Below are positions 43,210-53,730 of a DNA stretch of 64,000 nucleotides, one piece after another. The DNA is from Thalassia testudinum. Lineage: Eukaryota > Streptophyta > Magnoliopsida > Alismatales > Hydrocharitaceae. A program made the translations under genes and the position numbers. Position 1 is the stretch's first letter, and each line of letters starts with the position of its first letter. The notes under the pieces are model-generated. The model was not told the origin of the DNA, searched no databases, and worked only from the letters and a program-made list of their open reading frames with translations. The stretch covers positions 92,482,001 through 92,546,000 of the forward strand of contig JAZHRO010000073.1 of assembly GCA_037157565.1 (NCBI GenBank), read 5' to 3'.

Positions 43210-45237
43210 ATGGACCACATTGATTTTCATCCTTTCACATCTTGCCCACACCCTCACCCCCACTCTTCATCCTTCGATCCCAGACGCCGAGATGGTCCAT
43301 CCCTTGATGGACATAATGACAATCATTGGGATCCATTTTACTCCTATTATAGGAGTATTGGCCTGGTTAAGCCCCAAATCAGTGAGCAGAACCTAGGAGC
43401 GGGATTTGCTTTGCCCAATATCCCACACACCATAGAAATACCCAACCCACCCTCCTTGAAAAATTATTATGGTTGGATAGACACTCCTGGGTACTATAAG
43501 CCTGAGCCTGACTTCTCTCATGATAGAAATGACCTCTCCTCTTTGAAGATGGAAATACAGAAAATGCAAAACGAAATGATTAAATTGTTAGGAGAATCTT
43601 CGAGAGCAGGCCAACAAGAAAGAGATGAAATTAGCCACCCAATCTACCCCATTGAGGATGATGTACACCCCTCTACAATAGATGCATCTCCTGTGGGAGA
43701 GCTACACTTTAAGTTGGAGGGAAATTTTGGGGAGAATAGCTACTTTTCGAGGATCGATTTTGAAACCTCCCCATTAGATGACACTTCCTTGAGAGATCCA
43801 CACCTTAGGTGGGAGGAAGATACACATGAAAGTAGCTATGCATTGGGTGAAGAAAGGTGGCAACCCGAGGAAGATGATGACAAGGTTGAGTATCCACCTG
43901 AATTATATTGGAGTCAGAAGAAGGGAATGATGGTACCATTGGAAGACCTCGACCCAGATGATAGTACTTTCGTGACATTTGATGAAGTGGGTCAAAGTCA
44001 AGTTGTTAATCCTACCCTCCCTTCTGATCACGAGATGGAACTCAAGCCCACCCATAGGGAACCTAACCCTAAAGAAATTGACCTATCTGAGGAGTCTGAT
44101 GTTACCAATGTAAACTATTTACCTCAGATAAAACACCCTAGGGGATCTGCTGAGATATTAGATGATTTTAGGCCTCGGGTACATGATGAATTGTGTGATG
44201 AGGAGAAAGACGAATTATATGAGGAACCTACATTCAAGATTTGCAGTGACACTAAGGGTGATTATGTCTTATTTGAAGAGTTAGGCCCTGAGGATGTCAC
44301 AAATTTGACCAAATTTGGTTTCCTTAGCACAACCATTGATGATATTTCTCCTCATGATGAAATGATAGAAAATTTCGAAGCAACTTCTAAGATTTATGTG
44401 GATTCACATATAGACTCCAGGGAAGATTTGAGTAAAGAACAAAAACCCAGGGATGACATTGATAGGCTAATCCCTAGATCTATTGCTTCCAACCTGCCTT
44501 CATTCAGTTCGAAGTCACCCTCTGATTCGCTTATATCTGAAAGCGAAATTGTGACTCCTGATGAAGAGCAGGAAGATACATGTGATGGTGCAAGGAATGC
44601 TAGGGATGCAATTGAGGATTTAGAAAGAGTGTTAGGGTTGGACATCGAGCTGATTAAACCCAACTTAGATCTTATGGCCATCCCGCAACCTTGTAACTTG
44701 GACACCCTAGACGATCCTTGCCTTAGAGAATTGCTCACTTTTGTTATGACCGGGGCGCTTAACAAACCAATATTTCCCGTAATGGAGTATCGGGTATGGA
44801 TTGATGATTTCTTTAGTCAGTCCATTACCTTGGGGGTTTATCTTTGCACCATTCCTTCCCCATACCTTTTGGAGGATCCTTGTCATCCTCCCCCTACCCC
44901 TTTGGAGGTTGTTATACTTGTTTATCCTTTAGAACCTCCTCTGGTAACCTGGGAAGATTTCATTCCCATCTTAGTTGTGCGAGCATTTGCTATCAGGATT
45001 CATCATCAGCTCGCCAACATCCTAGGTTACCTATTTTCTAGGCCAACATTGCTTTGCTCATTTTTAGGGCTTTTTTCTGCAATTCTTCAACCTGATTTGC
45101 AGGTTCTTTGGCTATTCAACCCAGCTCTGACCCAGGTAATATCCTTCTATGCAATGAGGACATTGCAGATTTTAGGCATGGGGGGTGTACTTGGGGATAT
45201 ACATAGCATAGTGCATTCATTGCATACATTTGCATAA
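43210..45237 (+). CDS. Unknown 675-residue acidic protein of non-autonomous element D
   Basis: Homologue of the ORF at 25048-23051. The same start MDHIDFHPFTSCPHPHPHS, the coiled-coil stretch, the acidic middle, both W-S-x-x-KG-type repeat motifs and the hydrophobic C-terminal third are all present. About 70 of 665 positions differ by eye, yet there is no stop or frameshift until the last codons. There, one fewer G in the polypurine run shifts the frame, so D ends VLGDIHSIVHSLHTFA where C ends CTWGYT. An ORF that stays open across copies of different age suggests it is used by the element. The family is unknown to me; gag, protease, RT and integrase motifs are absent. An envelope-like or accessory role cannot be told from sequence alone. 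Confidence 0.82.
   Translation: MDHIDFHPFTSCPHPHPHSSSFDPRRRDGPSLDGHNDNHWDPFYSYYRSIGLVKPQISEQNLGAGFALPNIPHTIEIPNPPSLKNYYGWIDTPGYYKPEPDFSHDRNDLSSLKMEIQKMQNEMIKLLGESSRAGQQERDEISHPIYPIEDDVHPSTIDASPVGELHFKLEGNFGENSYFSRIDFETSPLDDTSLRDPHLRWEEDTHESSYALGEERWQPEEDDDKVEYPPELYWSQKKGMMVPLEDLDPDDSTFVTFDEVGQSQVVNPTLPSDHEMELKPTHREPNPKEIDLSEESDVTNVNYLPQIKHPRGSAEILDDFRPRVHDELCDEEKDELYEEPTFKICSDTKGDYVLFEELGPEDVTNLTKFGFLSTTIDDISPHDEMIENFEATSKIYVDSHIDSREDLSKEQKPRDDIDRLIPRSIASNLPSFSSKSPSDSLISESEIVTPDEEQEDTCDGARNARDAIEDLERVLGLDIELIKPNLDLMAIPQPCNLDTLDDPCLRELLTFVMTGALNKPIFPVMEYRVWIDDFFSQSITLGVYLCTIPSPYLLEDPCHPPPTPLEVVILVYPLEPPLVTWEDFIPILVVRAFAIRIHHQLANILGYLFSRPTLLCSFLGLFSAILQPDLQVLWLFNPALTQVISFYAMRTLQILGMGGVLGDIHSIVHSLHTFA
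45151..45187 (+). promoter_or_regulatory. Internal polypurine motif of element D
   Basis: CAATGAGGACATTGCAGATT leading into TTAGGCATGGGGGG, inside the last codons of the ORF. Same motif in C and J. Confidence 0.7.
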
Positions 45238-46006
45238 AAAAAAAAAATAGTTTTGAGCTTAACTGGCTAGATCTTGCAGTCTTAAGCAAATCAGAACTCT
45301 AGGGTAGACAAAGTTAATTCTAGGGTCAAACTTTAGAAGCTAAATGAGCTACTAGCTTTAGACCTTTAGGGTCCTTTGTGGACTTAAAAACTTAAGTAGG
45401 AGTTAAGTTGCGGACCATTCCTCAAGAGGTTGAGGAAGGGAAGCTAGGGTTTGAGTTAAAAGGTGGGGTAGTACCTGGAGTCTTGTTCTAGCTTTTGGTT
45501 TACGGGTCCTTGTAACCCAAGCATCCAAATTTCACACACTTTGTATGGTAATTAACTCAATTTTTTTCTTTCTGAAAAGAGATTTGGTTCTCTTAGTTTT
45601 GACTTAGGAGAGGCTTGAAAACACATTTTGATTGGAAGAGTTCCCGTCGTAGGAGAGGTGGAGTATACACTCACCTTGAGGATGCGATGATAACATATTA
45701 CCTCCTCGATGCTTGTTTCTTAGGATATCCATCCTACTGGGGGCATGTAAGTGCATTGAGCAGTTCAGGTACCATGGGAGGCCCTATCTCGTAGTGCCGA
45801 TTACCATAGGCCTGAATTCGCTTAAGAAATCCATGGGCGATACTATCTCGAACTGTCGATTGCCAGGAGTTCTTGGGGTTGTTATGGACGGTGCTATCTC
45901 GAAGCATCGAAAGCCAAGCACCCTTCGAGGTATGGTAATGGGGACAATGAATCCGACACAGACCGTGTTGATAGCTGATCTGAGGTTAGACTTAGAAGAA
46001 TCAAAC

Positions 46007-46039
<33 letters not shown>

Positions 46040-46312
46040 AAACTTTTTCCTTTAACTCAAATAACTCAAACCAATGCACAGGCATGGATGCTTTAATCTC
46101 AGGGATCAATAAACTTTAGGGTAGAGTCAGAAATCAGGGAAACTTGTGCCTGCAACTCTCTTTAGCCGACCTAGTCTATAACTTAGCAACTACTTAGGAA
46201 CCTTGGGTCTAGAGTCTGAACTTAATATGCTTCTGAAGGAAGACCAATTGGGTTGACTAGTTAACTTGGAGTGCTAGGTTTCGCTTAATTTTGCTAGGGA
46301 CTAGCAAAAACT
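45238..46312 (+). other. 3' region of element D with three-unit stem-loop array
   Basis: No gene seen. GAGTTCCCGTCGTAGGAGAG (45640-45659) is followed by three units of about 55 bases at about 45771-45815, 45829-45870 and 45885-45930. Each carries CTATCTCG(A/T)A in a GGCGAT...ATTGCC type stem, ending ACAGACCGTGTTGATAGC (45957-45974). The PPT-proximal hairpin TTTGCTAGGGACTAGCAAA is at 46290-46308. An (AT)n microsatellite lies at about 46009-46026. Confidence 0.75.
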
Positions 46313-46327
46313 AGGCATGGGGGTATT
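46313..46327 (+). promoter_or_regulatory. Terminal PPT of element D
   Basis: AGGCATGGGGGTATT directly before the 3' LTR; primes plus-strand cDNA in this class of element. Confidence 0.85.
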
Positions 46328-48018
46328 TGATTAGCTCATATTTGTGGGCTATTTAAGTATTTAAGTGCCTAGAGATTAGGTTAATTCTAACATTTATTTA
46401 GCATAAATTAGGATGTAAATAGATTAATTCATATTTCTAATTTAATTACATAATTCATGCATCTTATTCATATTTAAATGCATTTAGAATTAACTTAGAA
46501 TTGCATTAGTTAACTAATTAGGTACATTGCATGCATTAATTTAGGTTAACATAAAAGTTGAGGGTTTGTATATAAATAACCATAATATTTTATCATTAAT
46601 TTTTATTCTTCTTCTATGTACAACGGCTGCATTTCTTCCTCCAGTTGCCACAGTGAAGAACCCAATCAAGGAGCGGATGTGTTGGATCTGGTCGGGCAGC
46701 TGATTTCAAAAGAGAGGAGGAGGCAGCCGAGCTCAGAAGGCCACCACCCCAACTATCCACACTGTGCAGAGAGTCCATCTCATCCATTTCACCACCGCCG
46801 ACCACAACCGCGACGACGAGCCTCCACCACCATGGGCGTGTGGTGTGACAGGCCACACCGCCATCTGGAGATCGTCCGCATTACCGTGAGCACCACGCCG
46901 TCCACCTCCCTCGCCGTCGTCACCAACAACCACCGCCGCAGCCACTGCAATTTCACTCCTCAGCCAGTTAAGACGTCCGGGAAGTTTCCCGGATGTCTGA
47001 AGCTTCGACCCCCCCACTCCAGCAGCAACCACACTCGCCTACTTCACCTCCAGCGCTAACCGCCTGCCCTCGCCCACTCACCTGCAGCAACAAGCCCGTG
47101 CGCAATCACCTGATCCGCCAGCCCTCACTCGCTCACTCCACGCCCGCATCACACCTCCAACACTAACCGCCAGCACCATGCAATGCGCGCGCCTTCCGCC
47201 TGTAGCGCCTCCACCAGTGCGCACGCCTACAACCTCCCTGCCGCTACCTGCAGTGCCGCACCAGTGCGTGCATGCACTCACCTGCAACGCCAAGCCCACG
47301 CCTGCCAGCAGCCTGCAGCAGCGCCAAGCCCGTGCGTCCACTCCAGCGCACCCGCACCTTCCGCCTACAAAGCATCTCCACCAATAGCAGCGCACCCCGC
47401 TTCTGCCTGCAGCGCCTCCAGCAGTGCGCGCAACAATAGGCCGCGCGCACCGCCCGTAAGCAGCCTTCGTGCGTGCACAGGCGCCCCTTCAGCAGCTGCC
47501 GCCTCCGTTGGCAGCCACCTTCACCGGAGTTCCATCCGGTCGGCTCCAACCACCGCGCGACTCGCAGCCACCACCGCTGCGAAGCCCTCGGTCCAAAGAA
47601 CTTCCTCCGAGCTTCTTGCCTCCGGCCGTCCACTCCTCTTCACGCACGGCCAAGGGGAATAAATCCCCTGTTTTGCTATAGTATTCATGCCATTAATAAT
47701 TACATTTTCTGCCATTGTATTCTTTTAGATGTATTTTATTGAATTTGCATTGCAAAAAATATCCTCTAGTTATTAAGAATTGCTATTTCAGCATGATTTC
47801 TTGATTAAACCTTAATCTGAAGGCAAATTTGGCTTGATTCTTGTCTAAACTAACTACGAACAAACATTTTTAACCGATGCGAATTTAAATACGTCATTGC
47901 CTTCCTGTGGATACGACCCACTCTTTTGGGAGTGGTAATTTCTTTTTAAATATTGATTAGTCGATTTTTCCACCACATAAAACTACAAACGACTTTAAAG
48001 CGAACAATCGACTCGTCA
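46328..48018 (+). repeat. 3' LTR of element D
   Basis: 1691 bases. It matches the 5' LTR with about 4% substitutions and small indels (for example a 3-base gap near 46667). The GC-rich core includes a half-decayed copy of the C palindrome near 46972-46998. Confidence 0.9.
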
Positions 48019-48351
48019 GTATTCAAGTTTTCTTCTATAAGGAAATGTGGAGTGTGATTGGCAATGAGGTGATGGATGTTACTAGAGAGTTTGAGAGGGG
48101 CAATGCAGGCTTTGACAAGATCAATAAATCTTTTCTCCTTCTGTTGCCAAAGATACAAGGGGCTGAGAAATTTTCTGATTTTAGATCGATCTCTCTTTCG
48201 AACTCCATTTAGTTAGTAGTGAGCTATATATTTGCTAATAGACTGAGGACTGTTCTGCAACACTTGATCCACCCTATCCAATCAACCTTTCTGCCTAACA
48301 AATCTCTTCAGGAATCGTGCATTGTGGCCCAGGAAATGGTGTGTGGGTGGC
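48019..48351 (+). pseudogene. L1-type LINE RT continuation (plus copy 2) after element D
   Basis: Resumes the RT of the LINE broken at 40286: VFFYKEMWSVIGNEVMDV, FDKINKSFLLLLPKIQGAEKFSDFRSISLSNSI, then a stop, then IFANRLRTVLQHLIHPIQSTFLPNKSLQESCIVAQEMV. It is cut at 48351 by the LTR of element H in the same RT region that begins the head-to-head copies near 35755. Confidence 0.9.
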
Positions 48352-49571
48352 TGATTGTACTGCAAAAATACACATGCAATTGTGCCGTCTTGTGCTATTT
48401 CCTAGCAGTACCAGTGCATATTAGGTATCCATAGTGGCATTTGCAAAAATACACGCATGCATGCATTTAATTGAAAGGGGAGGAGAGTGAATAGAATGGC
48501 CTTGAAATTTACATTTTTCCTCAAGTGCTGCTTTGCAAAATTCACCATCTTTTTATTTTTAATTTTATTTGTCTTTGGAATTCTTCCCACAACTTCAAGG
48601 CATGGCCTCTTCTTCCCCTTCGTGCCATGCTCTGCAGCAAGCTTGCCCTGCAGCCGCAAGCCCTGCCAAGCCATGCCAGCCATGCACAGCCAGGGCATGG
48701 CTGTGCATGCCACCACTGTGAATCCACCACCGCCCAGCTCATCAAAGAGTCGGTGGGCGTGGTGGTCTTCTCTGTTTAGACACAACTCCGCAATTGCCAC
48801 AAAGCTTCAAGCTTTGAAGCTCAACCGGCCACCGCAAGCTCCACAGCAGCAGCAGCAAGGCGGCAGCAGCGCACGCAGACCATTGCGTGCACCTGCAGGC
48901 TGCCCCTGCCTTCAGCTTCTTCGTGTACACCCACCTCTCCGCGCACTCTGTCGCGAGTTTCTCCCGTAGCCCAGCCGGTGCATCCTCTTCCGCGCGTGCG
49001 GTGAGTCGTCCATGCCTCCCCGCACTCACGGAACCGGGCACACCCGGTCGCGCGGCTCGCCCCGGTACTGTAGCCACTGTTCACGTGTTTCAGCGGAACA
49101 CTGTGGCTACAGTGCGATGACCGGTAAGTTTCTCAATTAACTGGTCACCCGGTGAGCCACAACCACTGCCAGCCCGCGCTCGCGTCCAGCCCCGCACCCA
49201 CTCTAGCACCCGCCCGCGCGTCAGCCTGCGCCCGCTTCCTTCGCCCGCTCCCAGCGCCCGTGTCTGCCAACCCGCACATGCCTCTCCACGCAGCGCTGTG
49301 CACTGTGGTTCTTTCCTCCGCGCCACTCACTCCAGCGCGCATCTCCCCACGTGCCTCCACAACTGTGCGTGCGCGTGAATCACCAGACGGCGTTTGGAGG
49401 CTGCAGACGACTTAATGCCCGCTCCTTCACTCCAGCAGTCTCCCTCTCTCTCTCACTCTCACAGCACTCTCGTACTCTCTCTCTACACACACACACACAC
49501 ACACACTTACACTCGTACACACACCTATACACTAATATATACTTATATATATTTATAGGTACATATATATA

Positions 49572-49625
<54 letters not shown>

Positions 49626-50730
49626 CATATATAGATATATGTATATACTTATATCTATACATATAGTAGTACCTATATAACTAAGTATTATTATACATAT
49701 ATACATACATATATATATATATATATCTATATACTTATATATATATATATATACACATATATATTTATATATACATATACTTATATACGTATAAATATAT
49801 ATATATATATATACATCTATATAGTTATATATACATACATATACATATATATATATATCTATACATATATCTATCTATACATATATTTCCATATCTATAT
49901 ATATATACATATATACATATATATACACAAATATAACTACATATATACCTATATATTTATAACCTTATATATATATACATATAGATATATTTACATATAT
50001 ACATATATATATATATTTTCATATTACTTATCATACGTTGTATCGTGAGAATATCTGCACCAATTGCTGATATTCCCCGATACATGTGTATAGAAAGCGT
50101 GTTCACATTCATCTTCCACCATCCATCTTACACTCCACGTGGCACTTCGTCCTATTGGTTGCGTCTTCCTAGACGACGACCAACTCGACACCGTGCTACA
50201 CTCCATCTCCACCTCCACCCCCACCTTTTTATACATATATAGTATATACATATATATCTATACTGTATTTACTTTATATATGGTTCTCTTTCGTGCCAGT
50301 AAAGAGATAAAAAAAATATATATATATATAAAAGAGAAATGATAATTCTTGACTTGCAGGTACTCAGTCTTGCGAATAGCAAGACCAGTTTTCAACCCTA
50401 ATTTGGCTCCAAGCCAAGAACCTGATTTTAAGGGTGTACCTCAAGGACAAAGATTACCAGAAAAAAAATCTTAAATAGAAAAACACCAAAAACACAATAA
50501 ATGAATGGAAGAGATTCGTTGTAGGAAAGGCATAGAAACTTCACTTCTAATCCCACTTCCCTGAGTTCGACCCTGGGCCTAACAGTGACCAAGGTAAAAT
50601 TAAGTAGGCCAGGTCAAAAAATTTTGTAAAGAGATGGTTAGGCTCGATTTAGGTTAACCACTATAATCATTATAACGATAAAATCACCATATTAACACAA
50701 CCTATCCGGGTCCAAACCCACCTCTTCACA
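48352..50730 (+). repeat. 5' LTR of element H
   Basis: About 2.38 kb, from TGATTGTACT at the LINE break to the PBS; the 3' end is uncertain by two bases. It has a GC-rich middle (48590-49430). An inverted repeat with arms built on ACTGTAGCCAC and GTGGCTACAGT lies at about 49067-49113. A long TA-rich microsatellite lies at 49536-50035. The frames in the GC-rich part (for example 48487-48969) encode low-complexity products and are not called genes. Confidence 0.75.
49536..50035. repeat. (TA)n-rich microsatellite tract in LTR H
   Basis: About 500 bases of almost pure A/T with long ATATAT runs broken by C or G every 10-30 bases, preceded by CT and CA microsatellites (49440-49510). It lies in the LTR between the GC-rich block and the PBS. 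Confidence 0.95.
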
Positions 50731-50748
50731 TGGCGCCGTTGCCGGGGA
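50731..50748 (+). promoter_or_regulatory. tRNA-Asp primer-binding site of element H
   Basis: Perfect TGGCGCCGTTGCCGGGGA, directly after the LTR end. Confidence 0.93.
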
Positions 50749-52114
50749 AGTGCGTATTCAAGTAAATTTCTATTCCATTCCTTTCATTTTTCTCTTCTCT
50801 CTTCACAGGTGTGTTTGTTTATTACTGTGCAAGTGAACCTGTTGCAAGGAGAAGGCAGGCAGATGAAGTCGGAAACGTGGGCAGATCCAAGGTGGGAGAG
50901 AGAGCATGAAGATGCCGACACCACACTGGAGCTCTGCACACGTTGCTGAACAAGTAGGTCTTTCTTTCTTAGCAACCTAGGTTAACTTGTCACCTTAATA
51001 AAAAAAAATAATAATAACTAAAAACTAGAAAAACTTCTTGAGATCTCTTGGGGCAAGTGGATTAAAATTCACTTGTTTGATTGCTTGTCATTACTCCCAC
51101 CGCCCCGGGATTTCCCGCCAAACTTCGCATAGCGAAAATCCAAGAATCTTGATTCTTGAATTTTTCGCCGTGTGTAGCATTCTTTGAGGCAAAAAAAAAG
51201 ATTGATTACACCCCTCTTTGCCTCATTTATCTACATTTCGGGATCACCTTTTTGGTGGGGAGACTTGGAATTGAGTTGATTCCAACCCCACCATGACTTT
51301 TCACGTGCCTAAGATTCGATCCCGAATATTTCAACCCCAACAAATTGATTTTCTTTATCTTTTGGTTGAGCCTTGCGTGTGGAAATCATTTTGGTGATTG
51401 GGAGCACTTGAATTGAAGTGGTTTGGCTCCCTTTCACACTAATCTAAAACTGATTCGTGCATCCACACATAGAAATCTCCATTTAGGCAAGCCCATTGCA
51501 TTTTAGCATGCATTAACCAATTGACATTGAAGAGGGGTTTGTTGGGCTTAGAATAAAACTTGTATTCTCTCAAAAACTCGAAGATTGGTTGAATTGGTAA
51601 TTTAGAGAAATCCTAAAATCCATACTTCTTAAGGTTGAATTCTGAAAACCATTCACCAATTAAAACTTCAGTTCGGGGAGATTTCCCCATTGCATGCTTG
51701 TTTTACACACTTGAGAAATCAATCACTTGGGCATTACCCGTAAATAACGCCCTTCACATTCCAGAAGCTCTTGATCCTAAGCCTCTAACTAAAATTAGTA
51801 GCAACTTGACCCTTATTAAGGATTGGAGGTCTAAGTACCTACGTGTAGCGCCTACGTGCTAGTGAGGGTTCCCGCGTGCTATCGGGTGTCTAAGACTGGG
51901 ACAAACGACCTTTCAATCTAGCCCAGTGGTTCCACGCTGCTAGCATTCAGTTCCGTAGTTCGTGATAGTTGGTAACTTAGATCTTTAGGTCTAAGGGCAC
52001 ACTGTAGAGGTTAGGAATTTGATTGAATTGATTTGTCATTAAGTGTACCTTTGCGGCGTCATTTCTCTTATCTCTTTTCCCTTCTTATCTCCCCAATTCT
52101 TCCTGTGGTAGTGC
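50749..52114 (+). other. 5' leader of element H, no gene seen
   Basis: About 1.37 kb of noncoding sequence between PBS and gag start. A frame at 51635-51862 (75 codons) has no recognisable motif. Confidence 0.7.
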
Positions 52115-52795
52115 ATGTTTGGGAGGAGGTCACAAAACCCTGAACTGTGTGAATTTTCTGATAAATCTAAAAAAGAAGCCAAATCGACCTCCTCCTCCAC
52201 AAACATGGCTGCACGCCCACCCCCAAATCCTGAGGGAGGAAACCGCCCTCAAAACCCACCAGGTGGTGGAGCCTTAGATCCCATAACCTGCCTCCAAGCC
52301 CAAATGGAAATATATAATGAGCAAATCGAAACCATTAGGGAAACATTGGAGGAAATACAGAACCCTCCCAAACGGGAGGAGCGTAGGTCTCTTAGCTCCT
52401 ATCAGAATCCCGCTGCTACAGAGACCATAGGACAAATTCGGGTCCCCATGGGTGGGGACGACTTTGAATTGAAACCTAACATAATTGTCCTGATAAATTT
52501 TTACTTCCATGGTCTTGCAAGTGAAGATCCTTTTCTCCACTTGGAAGACCTAACCCGATTAGCTGAAACTGTTAAATCAAGAAATATCGGGTTACCAATA
52601 GTCCTCATGAAAATGTTTCCATTTTCATTGCAGGATAAAGCGTCGTAATGGTTACGCACCCTTGGGAGAACCATCCACTCTTGGGAAGAGATGCGAACAT
52701 CGTTTCTCAAGAAGTTCTTCGCAATCAGGCGAATCAATGCGCTTCGCCGTGCCATCACTTCATTTACGCAATAAAATGGTGAACAATTTCATGAG
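52115..52795 (+). pseudogene. Athila gag of element H (broken)
   Basis: Starts MFGRRSQNPELCEFSDKSKK. It continues through a Pro/Asn-rich linker, IRVPMGGDDFELKPNIIVLINF, FHGLASEDPFLHLEDLTRL, LMKMFPFSLQDKAS, then a stop at 52646-52648 where the capsid W would be. The reading continues WLRTLGRTIHSWEEMRTSFLKKFFAIRRINALRRAITSFTQ, a second stop at about 52769, and is then cut by J. Two stops within one capsid domain mean the copy is dead. It is more like gag of J than of A/B in its N-terminal half. Confidence 0.9.
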
Positions 52796-53720
52796 TGATG
52801 AGAACCTCATCATGAGCCATAACTAGCTCATTTTGACCCAATACAAAGGATAAAAGCTCCTACATATCTCAAGGAAAAGCTTAACTCAGAGAATTCTGAG
52901 TTTGAGAAGAAAACAAGTCATAAGGGGTAAAAGTGCAATTTTACCAGTATAATCTGCATACAGGGTAATTCAGGGCCCAAACATAGGTCAAAACAGCTTA
53001 ATAAGAATAAAAGTGGGATGAGATGATCTAGCAAGGGCTACAGCACTTCCAAGGAACCAAATGATAATCTGTAACCCTAAAACAACCCACTTCAATTCAC
53101 AAGGTTCGAGGCAAAGTAAAAATAGAATAAACCCTCTAAAATTCATAGAAAAATAATCTCTGGGGTTTAGAACCATCAATTTGGCCTTTAGAACCCATTT
53201 TGACCTACATTGAGAACCATGCCCAATTAATAACTTAATTTGGGTTTTTGCGCAAATTGACCGGTCAAACAAGGTTTAATATGAAAATAAAATTCACCAT
53301 CAGATTCCTTAGGTCCTAATTAGTCATGTATAAAAACTTGAGCCTAAGAAGAAACCTCCTTGACCGACTTCACACTTTGGTCCTCATATATTTACTCTTT
53401 GGCCCTCAACTTTTGAACCCTCGCATTTTGGCCCCTAACTCTTCTTCGTTCTTTGCAAACAGGTCCCTCCTGCAAAACCCTGCCAGCACCATGCTCCGGC
53501 GACCTTGCGCGGAGCATGGCGCCGCGCAGGGTGAGGTGGGGGACCTGGCAAGTGTACCGGGGGTGCCCTGCGTCGTCAGCCGTCGCAGGAGCACCCCCAT
53601 GGTCACTGTAGCCCCCCATACCGGCCGTGCGAACGCACGGACGGTATGGGTTCGTATTCCGACCATTCTCCGGCGAGGGAGACACGTCGTCTCCCTCCGC
53701 CTTCCTCCCTGCTTCAACCC

Positions 53721-53730
53721 TATAAATACC
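53721..53730 (+). promoter_or_regulatory. TATA box of element J
   Basis: TATAAATACC after a pyrimidine-rich stretch. Predicted transcript start near 53750, giving a leader of about 2.7 kb before gag. Confidence 0.65.

Larger units (their letters stand above)
40287..48018 (+). mobile_element. Element D: older non-autonomous LTR retrotransposon, same family as C, target duplication GTATT
   Basis: 7732 bases, flanked by perfect GTATT (40282-40286 and 48019-48023) inside LINE RT. LTRs are 40287-41961 and 46328-48018. The order is 5' LTR, tRNA-Asp PBS (one mismatch), leader, one ORF (43210-45237), 3' region with stem-loop array, hairpin, PPT, 3' LTR. No gag or pol. The LTRs differ by roughly 4% over their first 600 bases by eye, so D is several times older than C, but its 675-codon ORF is still open. 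Confidence 0.92.
48352..52795 (+). mobile_element. Element H: decayed Athila-type element, 5' half, interrupted by J
   Basis: 5' LTR 48352-50730, PBS 50731, leader, broken gag from 52115. Element J is inserted in gag at 52795. The rest of H should follow J beyond the window. Only one end is visible, so a target duplication cannot be checked here; the preceding LINE bases are GGTGGC. Confidence 0.82.

Noticed and set aside
48487..48969. 160-codon frame with a hydrophobic start that looks like a signal peptide
   Set aside because: Inside LTR H. The product becomes low-complexity Pro/Gln/Ser, with no support from any other copy in the window.
49351..49680. 109-codon frame with Tyr-Ile repeats
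   Set aside because: Translation of CA and TA microsatellites in LTR H.
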